From the NCBI GenBank assembly GCA_020626475.1, contig JAHKZT010000030.1, forward strand, positions 1 through 7,887: a DNA stretch of 7,887 nt. Direction: 5' to 3'. How positions within the stretch are numbered: position 1 is the stretch's first letter; the number at the start of each line of letters is the position of its first letter. This stretch comes from a bacterium. GTDB taxonomy: Bacteria; Patescibacteriota; Saccharimonadia; Saccharimonadales; Saccharimonadaceae. The notes beneath the pieces were generated by a model, which ran no database searches, was not told the origin of the DNA, and saw only the letters and a program-made list of their open reading frames with translations. The position numbers and the translations under genes were made by a program. This document shows, piece by piece, positions 1-4,321 of the stretch.

Positions 1-35
1 AATTCTAGAACAGTAAAAGCTTTTCTTGTTTTCAT
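1..35 (-). CDS. Type IV prepilin or pseudopilin, N-terminus only (cut by window edge)
   Basis: Reading leftward from an ATG at 35, the minus strand encodes MKTRKAFTVLE and then runs off the window. This is the classic class III signal of type IV prepilins: a short basic leader, Ala in the usual Gly(-1) position, then Phe(+1), Thr, Val, Leu and Glu(+5). Prepilin peptidase would cut between Ala6 and Phe7 and methylate the Phe. The Glu at +5 is the residue needed for pilin assembly. Only 11 codons are visible, so major pilin, minor pilin and type II secretion pseudopilin cannot be told apart. There is no Shine-Dalgarno sequence. A TAAAAT hexamer ends 6 bases before the ATG, suggesting a leaderless transcript. 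The tRNA-Met terminator lies just upstream, so the gene probably has its own promoter. Confidence 0.62.
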   Translation of the reverse strand, partial: MKTRKAFTVLE

Positions 36-50
36 GATTATATTTTACCA
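36..50 (-). promoter_or_regulatory. -10 element just upstream of the prepilin start
   Basis: On the minus strand TGGTAAAAT reads as an extended -10 (TG, one base, TAAAAT at 47-42). The ATG begins 6 bases after the hexamer, about where transcription would start, so the message would have almost no 5' leader. A second hexamer, TATAAT at 42-37, overlaps it but lies one base from the ATG, which would put the start site inside the gene. No -35 was identified; that area is the U-tract of the tRNA-Met terminator. Confidence 0.4.
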
Positions 51-55
51 CAAAC

Positions 56-75
56 AAAAATCAGGCTCGCGCCTG
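56..75 (-). terminator. Intrinsic terminator of tRNA-Met
   Basis: On the minus strand a 5-bp stem CAGGC/GCCTG with a GCGA tetraloop is followed by A and five Ts. It starts 7 bases past the CCA end of tRNA-Met, so it most likely ends that transcript. Confidence 0.7.
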
Positions 76-81
76 TATATT

Positions 82-158
82 TGGTAGCACCGACTGGGAT
101 CGAACCAGTGACCTTAGGCTTATGAGTCCTACGCTCTAACCAGCTGAGCTACGGTGCC
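82..158 (-). tRNA. tRNA-Met (anticodon CAU)
   Basis: The reverse strand folds into a complete 77-nt cloverleaf with encoded CCA: a 7-bp acceptor stem (ending in a G1-U72 wobble pair), D arm GCTC/GAGC, anticodon loop CTCATAA, 5-base variable loop AGGTC, and T arm ACTGG/CCAGT with loop TTCGATC. The anticodon is CAU. The anticodon stem lacks the three consecutive G-C pairs and the 1-72 mismatch typical of initiator tRNA, so an elongator is favoured. A tRNA-Ile2 whose C34 is modified to lysidine also carries a CAU gene sequence and cannot be fully excluded. The last anticodon-stem pair is an A31-G39 mismatch, a small oddity. Confidence 0.93.
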
Positions 159-176
159 ATACGAAGTATTATATCA
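159..176 (-). promoter_or_regulatory. Promoter of tRNA-Met
   Basis: On the minus strand TGATATAAT gives an extended -10 with a perfect TATAAT hexamer (173-168), which ends 9 bases before the mature tRNA 5' end at 158. The region 17 bases upstream (191-196) is a poor -35 match and lies inside the tRNA-Ser-like fragment. The extended -10 may compensate. Confidence 0.6.
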
Positions 177-182
177 TAAAAA

Positions 183-325
183 TGGCGGAGGGGGCAGGAT
201 ATATTTCTCGCTGCGCTCGAAACAATGCGGGGCGTCGCCTCGGAAAAGTCAAAAATGCGTTGCATTTTTTATTTTCGCTCGGCTCCTACCGCATCCGAAC
301 CTACGGTTCGCCTCCTGTCCGAAGA
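183..325. repeat. Hairpin-rich spacer with tRNA-Ser-like end fragments
   Basis: This stretch between two tRNA genes codes for nothing convincing. Bases 183-200 match the CCA/acceptor/T-stem end of the real tRNA-Ser (366-383) at 17 of 18 positions, in the same orientation. Bases 305-320 resemble the T-arm end of that tRNA at about 14 of 16 positions, in the opposite orientation. Bases 192-199 can therefore pair with 313-320 and close the whole stretch into one loop. Inside are two further hairpins: AAAAATGC/GCATTTTT (251-258 with 262-269, extended by GAAAA/TTTTC at 243-247 and 272-276), and CGAACC/GGTTCG (296-301 with 305-310). It could be a dispersed repeat, the remains of a tRNA duplication, or a structured RNA. 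Only a whole-genome search would show which. Confidence 0.45.
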
Positions 326-337
326 AACAAACAAAAT

Positions 338-358
338 AAGACCACGAGGGTCTTTTTT
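338..358. terminator. Bidirectional intrinsic terminator after tRNA-Ser
   Basis: A 6-bp stem AAGACC/GGTCTT with a 5-base loop is followed by Ts on the plus strand and by ATTTTGTTTGTTT on the minus strand. It starts about 12 bases past the 3' end of the minus-strand tRNA-Ser, which is the gene it most likely serves. Confidence 0.6.
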
Positions 359-365
359 ATTTGTT

Positions 366-451
366 TGGCGGAGGGGACAGGATTCGAACCTGCGAGGCGT
401 TAACCTGCTGGTTTTCAAGACCAGTGCCATCAACCACTCGGCCACCCCTCC
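366..451 (-). tRNA. tRNA-Ser (anticodon UGA)
   Basis: The reverse strand gives an 86-nt class II tRNA with encoded CCA. The acceptor stem is GGAGGGG/CCCCTCC with discriminator G, as expected for serine. The anticodon stem is CTGGT/ACCAG with loop CTTGAAA, so the anticodon is UGA. The long variable arm has an AGG/CCT stem, and the T loop is TTCGAAT. The long variable arm plus the G73 discriminator make the serine assignment firm. A fragment matching its 3' end recurs at 183-200. Confidence 0.95.
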
Positions 452-454
452 AGC

Positions 455-490
455 TCATACTATTCTATCATAGAAAAGCCCCCTCGTCCA
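455..490 (-). promoter_or_regulatory. Promoter of tRNA-Ser, overlapping the dut terminator
   Basis: On the minus strand TGATAGAAT is an extended -10 (hexamer TAGAAT, 467-462). A TGGACG hexamer 17 bases upstream (490-485) matches the -35 consensus at 4 of 6 positions. The -35 falls in the loop region of the dut terminator hairpin, so the end of one gene and the promoter of the next share the same DNA. Confidence 0.5.
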
Positions 491-504
491 AAGACGGGAG
501 GGCT
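472..504 (-). terminator. Intrinsic terminator of dut
   Basis: On the minus strand a 12-bp stem (504-493 with 488-477, containing one C-A mismatch and one U-G wobble) with a 4-base loop is followed by TTTTCTAT. It lies about 50 bases past the dut stop codon. Between the stop and this hairpin is a further perfect 7-bp inverted repeat, GCTGACG/CGTCAGC (529-535 and 555-561). Confidence 0.75.
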
Positions 505-556
505 CGTAAAAGGAGGTTATAGCCAATGGCTGACGGGAAGCTCAAAGAAAAAAACG

Positions 557-1003
557 TCAGCTGAGGCCGGTGCTACCGAAACCGCCTGTACCGCGCGCAG
601 TCTCAGATAATTCCGAGACCTCCACGAATACGGCAGTATCGTATCTTGATAAAACGCCTTGCGCCACGCGGTCGCCAGGCCTGATTGTGTAGCGTTCTGC
701 GCCTGTATTATGGAGCAAAACGCTCAACTCGCCACGATAATCGCTATCGATTAATCCATGATAGGCAATTACGTGATGATTGAAAGCTGGTCCACTACGG
801 CTACGAACACGAAGCTCGTATCCAGGCGGTATTTCTAATGCGATGCCAAAAGAAACTTCCTTCCATTCTCCGGGTTCGATGACTATCGTGTCGTCAATTG
901 CGGCATGGAAGTCAAAACCAGCTGCACCCTCGGTTTGATAGCGGGGAATTACTGCGTCGTCGCGCAGTCTCTTGATCGGGACCTCTATTTTATTCAATAA
1001 CAT
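557..1003 (-). CDS. dut: dUTP diphosphatase (dUTPase), trimeric type
   Basis: Hydrolyses dUTP to dUMP and pyrophosphate, keeping uracil out of DNA and supplying the precursor of dTMP. The 148-residue product has all five motifs of the homotrimeric family in order: motif 1 AAGFDFHA (27-34), motif 2 RSRSG (67-71), motif 3 GLIDSDYRGE (83-92) with catalytic Asp86 and the base-stacking Tyr89, motif 4 PGDRVAQ (109-115), and the C-terminal lid motif RGTGGFGSTG (137-146). The stretch between motifs 2 and 3 is short. Start choice: ATG at 1003 follows GGAGG by 5 bases. A TTG at 997 is better spaced from the extended Shine-Dalgarno AGGAGGTGAT and would give 146 residues. A more upstream TTG (1015) lies inside the ribosome binding site and is unlikely. 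The gene is divergent from nrdD and shares its NrdR-box region. Confidence 0.95.
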   Translation of the reverse strand: MLLNKIEVPIKRLRDDAVIPRYQTEGAAGFDFHAAIDDTIVIEPGEWKEVSFGIALEIPPGYELRVRSRSGPAFNHHVIAYHGLIDSDYRGELSVLLHNTGAERYTIRPGDRVAQGVLSRYDTAVFVEVSELSETARGTGGFGSTGLS

Positions 1004-1047
1004 CACCTCCTCCAAAGGAACAATCTGGTCACACCGAGTCTACGGTC

Positions 1048-1076
1048 ATTATAGCATGCCATTTGGGTTCGTGAAA
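1048..1076 (-). promoter_or_regulatory. Promoter of dut
   Basis: On the minus strand TGCTATAAT is an extended -10 with a perfect TATAAT (1053-1048). The -35 region is weak: TTTCAC at 17 bp or TTCACG at 16 bp. Transcription would begin near 1041, giving a leader of about 38 bases with the GGAGGAGG site. The degenerate NrdR box at 1075-1090 touches the -35 region and box 1 lies further upstream, a layout suited to repression. Confidence 0.6.
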
Positions 1077-1090
1077 AATAAAAATAGCGT
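1075..1090. promoter_or_regulatory. Degenerate NrdR-type box (box 0)
   Basis: Only the right half (ATAGCGT) fits the 16-bp NrdR palindrome; the left half has decayed to an A-rich run. It is listed because its centre is exactly 33 bp from box 1, the same spacing as box 2 to box 3. The 14 bases starting at 1084 also match those at box 2 (1192-1205) at 13 positions. Confidence 0.35.
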
Positions 1091-1107
1091 TAGCATTTCA
1101 CGCAAAA

Positions 1108-1123
1108 ACACTATATATAGCGT
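1108..1123. promoter_or_regulatory. NrdR box 1
   Basis: ACACTATATATAGCGT matches the NrdR consensus acaCwAtATaTwGtgt at all core positions, with one outer mismatch (C for T at 1121). NrdR is an ATP-cone repressor that binds pairs of such boxes upstream of ribonucleotide reductase operons when dATP is plentiful. The nrdR gene itself is not in the window. Confidence 0.8.
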
Positions 1124-1182
1124 TTTAAACTCAAAAATCTCTATCTGTAATCATTGTATTTTTTACAAACTCTATTGAAAAA

Positions 1183-1198
1183 CAACTACATATAGCGT
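1183..1198. promoter_or_regulatory. NrdR box 2
   Basis: CAACTACATATAGCGT keeps the C-T-A and T-A-T-A-G core of the NrdR palindrome with a few outer mismatches. Its centre is 33 bp from box 3, about three helical turns, the typical pairing distance for NrdR boxes. Confidence 0.7.
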
Positions 1199-1215
1199 TA
1201 ACATTATAACAACAA

Positions 1216-1231
1216 ACACTAAATATAGTGT
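1216..1231. promoter_or_regulatory. NrdR box 3, overlapping a possible nrdD -10
   Basis: ACACTAAATATAGTGT is the best box in the window, with both ACAC/GTGT arms intact. It overlaps TATAGT (1224-1229), the most plausible nrdD -10. The nearest -35-like hexamer is TTAACA (1198-1203), at an overlong 20-bp spacing, so the nrdD promoter itself is not firmly placed. Binding here would block RNA polymerase. Confidence 0.8.
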
Positions 1232-1280
1232 TTAGAAAATACGAAAATTCACGATAAAGAACATTCTGGAGGTATAAAAA

Positions 1281-3629
1281 ATGTTCAAATCTGTACGCAA
1301 ACGCGACGGTAAGGTCGCTTCTTTTAACCAGGAGAAAATCACAGAAGCTATCGCAAAAGCTGGTGCCGCAACTGGCGATTTTGGCTATGATCGTGCGAAA
1401 AATCTCTCAGACAAGGTTGTCCGTGTCGCCGAGGAAAAGATTAAGACTCGCATTCCGACCGTTGAGCAAATTCAAGACATCGTCGAGCAGGTCCTCATGG
1501 AGTCCGCTTTCAAGCGCACTGCTAAGGCTTATATTGAATATCGCGCAGAGCGCACCCGCAAACGTGCCGCCAAGTCCAAGCTTATGCAGACCTATACTAC
1601 AATTTCCCAGGCTGATGCCGAAGAAGATTCCGATGTTAAGCGCGGCAATGCAAACGTCGATGGTAACTCCGCAATGGGCAAGATGCTTCAGTTTGGCGCA
1701 GAAGGCTCCAAGGAATATGCAAAAATTTGCCTCTTGAAGCCAGAATTCAGCTACGCTCACGATCACGGCGATATTCATATTCACGATCTTGATTTCATGG
1801 CAACCGGTACTTTGACTTGCTGCCAAACCGACCCGCTAAAGCTCTTCGAACACGGCTTTAACACCGGTCATGGCTTCCTCCGCACGCCAAATTCTATCGG
1901 TACTGCCGCTGCTCTCGCTGCAATTATCCTCCAGGCAAACCAGAACGAGCAGCATGGTGGTCAGTCGATTCCAAACTTCGACTATGCGATGGCTCCAAGC
2001 GTCAATAAGACCTATCGTAAATCTCTTAAAGCAAATCTCGAAAAATACATCGAGTTTACTGGTCAAAAAATCAAAGCCGAAATCTCCGACGATATTACCC
2101 TCGGCGACGACAAGAAGCTAAAGAAAGCAAAGATTCCAGAATCCGTCATCAAGGCTGCCAAGGAAGATACCGAGCATCAGACTCTTCAGGCAATGGAAGG
2201 CTTCGTTCACAACCTCAACACTATGCATAGCCGCGCCGGTGCACAGGTCCCATTTACTTCTATTAACTTCGGTACCGATACTACTCCAGAAGGCCGCCTC
2301 GTCTCCAAGATGCTTCTTGAGGCTACTATGAACGGTCTTGGTCATCATGAGACCCCAATCTTCCCAATCTCCATCTTTAAGGTAAAGGAAGGTATCAACT
2401 ATAATCCAGGTGATCCAAACTACGATCTCTTTAAGCGCTCCATGGAAGTCTCCGCAAAGCGCCTCTTCCCGAACTTCACCTTCATTGATGCACCGTTCAA
2501 CCTCCAGTATTACAAGCCAGGCGATCCAGACACTGAGATTGCAACCATGGGCTGCCGCACTCGCGTCTTCGGTTCCTGTTTCAAAGAAACTGACGGTCAT
2601 GTCTCTGGTCGTGGCAACTGTTCCTTCACTACTATTAACCTTGTCCGTATCGGTATTAAGCATGGTATTTGCCTTGGTGAACGCAAAGAGGCTGACTGGG
2701 ATGGTTTCTATCAGGAGCTCGACGAAAAGATGCAGCTCGTTGCCGACCAGCTTCTCCAGCGCTTCGAATTCCAGGGCAACCAAAAGGTCAAGAACTTCCC
2801 ATTCCTCATGGGGCAGGGCAACTGGGTCGGTAGCGACAAACTCGGTCCAAACGACAAGCTCCGCGACGTCATTAAACACGGTACGCTTTCTATCGGTTTC
2901 ATTGGCCTAGCAGAAACGCTCGTTGCGCTTATTGGTAAGCATCATGGCGAATCCGTCGAAGCCCAGGAGCTCGGCCTAGATATTATCGGTCACATGCGCG
3001 ACTTCTGTGATGAAGCGACCAAGAAATACAAGCTAAACTTCTCACTTCTTGCGACCCCAGCTGAAGGTCTTTCCGGCCGCTTCACTAAGATGGATCGCAA
3101 AGAATACGGCAAGATCAAGGGTGTTACTGATCGCGACTTCTATACTAACTCCTTCCACGTTCCTGTCTACTATCCAATCTCTGCCTTCGAGAAGATTGAT
3201 ATTGAGGCGCCATACCACGCCCTCTGTAACGCTGGCCATATCACCTACATCGAAATGGACGGCGATCCTTCCGAAAACATTGAAGCCTTCGAAGCAGTCA
3301 TCCGCCATATGAAGGAAGCTGGCATCGGCTACGGCTCCGTCAACCACCCAGTTGATCGCGACCCTGTCTGTGGCTTCTCTGGTATTATTGAAGGCGACGT
3401 CTGTCCAAGCTGTGGCCGCCACGAATCTGATGGTGAGTATGGCTTTGAGCGCCTCCGCCGCATTACCGGCTACCTAGTTGGTTCACTTGAACGTTGGAAT
3501 GATGGCAAGAAAGCTGAGGAAGCTGCCCGCGTTAAGCACAACGTTTCCGTTGGTCAGTATGACGTTGACACTAAGGTCAAGCGCGAGCAAAAGAAAGCAA
3601 GCGCAAAGGCTGCACTAGGAAAAGAATAA
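1281..3629 (+). CDS. nrdD: Anaerobic (class III) ribonucleoside-triphosphate reductase, large subunit
   Basis: Reduces ribonucleoside triphosphates to dNTPs by glycyl-radical chemistry in the absence of oxygen. The 782-residue product begins with an ATP-cone allosteric domain (about 3-95) for dATP/ATP control. The reductase barrel follows, with HGDIHIHDLDF near residue 160, the Cys180-Cys181 pair, the GGQSIP motif, and the GCRTR loop whose Cys425 is the expected thiyl-radical residue. The C-terminal glycyl-radical loop is RRITGYLVGSLERWN with Gly730. The zinc site shows Cys697, Cys708 and Cys711; the place where a CxxC pair would have its first Cys is Asp694. GGAGGT sits 7 bases before the ATG. 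The next gene, nrdG, follows after 2 bases. The length is close to ATP-cone-containing NrdDs. Control by NrdR boxes upstream is likely. Confidence 0.97.
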   Translation: MFKSVRKRDGKVASFNQEKITEAIAKAGAATGDFGYDRAKNLSDKVVRVAEEKIKTRIPTVEQIQDIVEQVLMESAFKRTAKAYIEYRAERTRKRAAKSKLMQTYTTISQADAEEDSDVKRGNANVDGNSAMGKMLQFGAEGSKEYAKICLLKPEFSYAHDHGDIHIHDLDFMATGTLTCCQTDPLKLFEHGFNTGHGFLRTPNSIGTAAALAAIILQANQNEQHGGQSIPNFDYAMAPSVNKTYRKSLKANLEKYIEFTGQKIKAEISDDITLGDDKKLKKAKIPESVIKAAKEDTEHQTLQAMEGFVHNLNTMHSRAGAQVPFTSINFGTDTTPEGRLVSKMLLEATMNGLGHHETPIFPISIFKVKEGINYNPGDPNYDLFKRSMEVSAKRLFPNFTFIDAPFNLQYYKPGDPDTEIATMGCRTRVFGSCFKETDGHVSGRGNCSFTTINLVRIGIKHGICLGERKEADWDGFYQELDEKMQLVADQLLQRFEFQGNQKVKNFPFLMGQGNWVGSDKLGPNDKLRDVIKHGTLSIGFIGLAETLVALIGKHHGESVEAQELGLDIIGHMRDFCDEATKKYKLNFSLLATPAEGLSGRFTKMDRKEYGKIKGVTDRDFYTNSFHVPVYYPISAFEKIDIEAPYHALCNAGHITYIEMDGDPSENIEAFEAVIRHMKEAGIGYGSVNHPVDRDPVCGFSGIIEGDVCPSCGRHESDGEYGFERLRRITGYLVGSLERWNDGKKAEEAARVKHNVSVGQYDVDTKVKREQKKASAKAALGKE

Positions 3630-3631
3630 TC

Positions 3632-4240
3632 ATGCCGGCAAAAGAAGACTTAGATCCAAAAACCGTCTCGCGCACCCGTAAGGTCGCGGACGGTGACAGG
3701 ACTGGAGAACTCCAAATTAGTCTTTGCCGTCCACAACTCGACGTCCCAGATGGCTATATTCGCCTATCTGGTGACCTCGAGCGTGATTCCATCGTTAACG
3801 GCCCGGGTCTCCGAGCCGTGCTTTGGACTCAGGGCTGCCGTCAGCATTGCCCAGGCTGTCAGAATCCAGAAACCTGGACCGAGGACCCAACGGTTGGCGC
3901 AACGGTTTCAATCGAAAAGGTCAAAGACGAACTCCGTAAGCTGAAAGGGCAGAACGGTATCACCTTTTGTGGCGGCGAGCCAATGCTTCAGTGCAAAGCT
4001 TTGCTCGAGATTGCCCGTTTCTGCAAGAAAGAACTCGGCTGGAACGTCTGGTCTTTCACTGGTCTCGTTTACGAGCGCATTCCGCACGATGGTATCGAAT
4101 GGGAGTTTATCAAAGAGCTCGATGCGCTTATTGACGGTCCATTTATTATGAGTCAACGCGACCTTACGATGAAATTCCGCGGAAGTCGCAACCAACGAAT
4201 CCTCCATTTAAAAAACGGCGAAATTGAATCAATTGAATAA
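3632..4240 (+). CDS. nrdG: Anaerobic ribonucleotide reductase activating protein (radical SAM)
   Basis: Activase that uses S-adenosylmethionine and a [4Fe-4S] cluster to install the glycyl radical on NrdD. The 202-residue product has the radical-SAM CxxxCxxC motif as Cys69, Cys73 and Cys76 (GCRQHCPGC) and the SAM-binding GGEP at 114-117. SIVNGPGLRAVLWTQGC leading into the cluster is typical of NrdG. The protein is about 45 residues longer at its N-terminus than the usual ~155-residue NrdG; the first 40 residues are charged and not recognised. No internal ATG offers a shorter start, and the 2-base gap after nrdD with a weak AGGA site suggests translational coupling. A perfect 11-bp terminator follows immediately. 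Confidence 0.95.
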   Translation: MPAKEDLDPKTVSRTRKVADGDRTGELQISLCRPQLDVPDGYIRLSGDLERDSIVNGPGLRAVLWTQGCRQHCPGCQNPETWTEDPTVGATVSIEKVKDELRKLKGQNGITFCGGEPMLQCKALLEIARFCKKELGWNVWSFTGLVYERIPHDGIEWEFIKELDALIDGPFIMSQRDLTMKFRGSRNQRILHLKNGEIESIE

Positions 4241-4267
4241 AAAACTTGCGCTTAAGGCGCAAGTTTT
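4241..4267 (+). terminator. Intrinsic terminator of the nrdDG operon
   Basis: A perfect 11-bp stem AAAACTTGCGC/GCGCAAGTTTT with a 5-base loop begins right after the nrdG stop codon and ends in four Ts. Because the stem starts with As, it could also work in the opposite direction. Confidence 0.85.
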
Positions 4268-4278
4268 GCTATTATAAA
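4245..4278 (+). promoter_or_regulatory. Possible promoter of the surface-protein gene
   Basis: Just past the nrdG terminator lie overlapping -10-like hexamers TATTAT (4270-4275) and TATAAA (4273-4278). The only -35-like match, TTGCGC (4245-4250), is in the terminator stem at a 19-bp spacing. A start near 4284 would leave a leader of about 38 bases containing the GGGGGAGGT site. Weakly supported, but the gene needs its own promoter given the strong terminator before it. Confidence 0.35.
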
Positions 4279-4321
4279 CATAAGCATATGGGAGTGTGCG
4301 AGGTGGGGGAGGTAATATTTT

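Noticed and set aside
154..473. Three overlapping plus-strand reading frames of 61-82 codons
   Set aside because: They run antisense through tRNA-Ser and its structured spacer; peptides such as AEGTGFEPARR are the well-known spurious translation of tRNA-Ser antisense.
1154..1168. AT-rich inverted repeat TTGTA/TACAA in the nrdD upstream region
   Set aside because: Short and A/T-only; likely chance in an AT-rich spacer, and it does not match an NrdR box.
972..1178. Plus-strand 68-codon frame
   Set aside because: It covers the dut start and the NrdR-box control region, has no ribosome binding site and reads as low-complexity AT-rich translation.
1075..1231. Repeated boxes considered as a CRISPR-like array
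   Set aside because: The units are 16-bp palindromes with NrdR consensus and differing sequences, not identical direct repeats with unique spacers.
1407..3422. Long frames within nrdD on both strands, up to 253 codons on the minus strand
   Set aside because: They are shadows of the biased codon use of nrdD, which has clear full-length family motifs.
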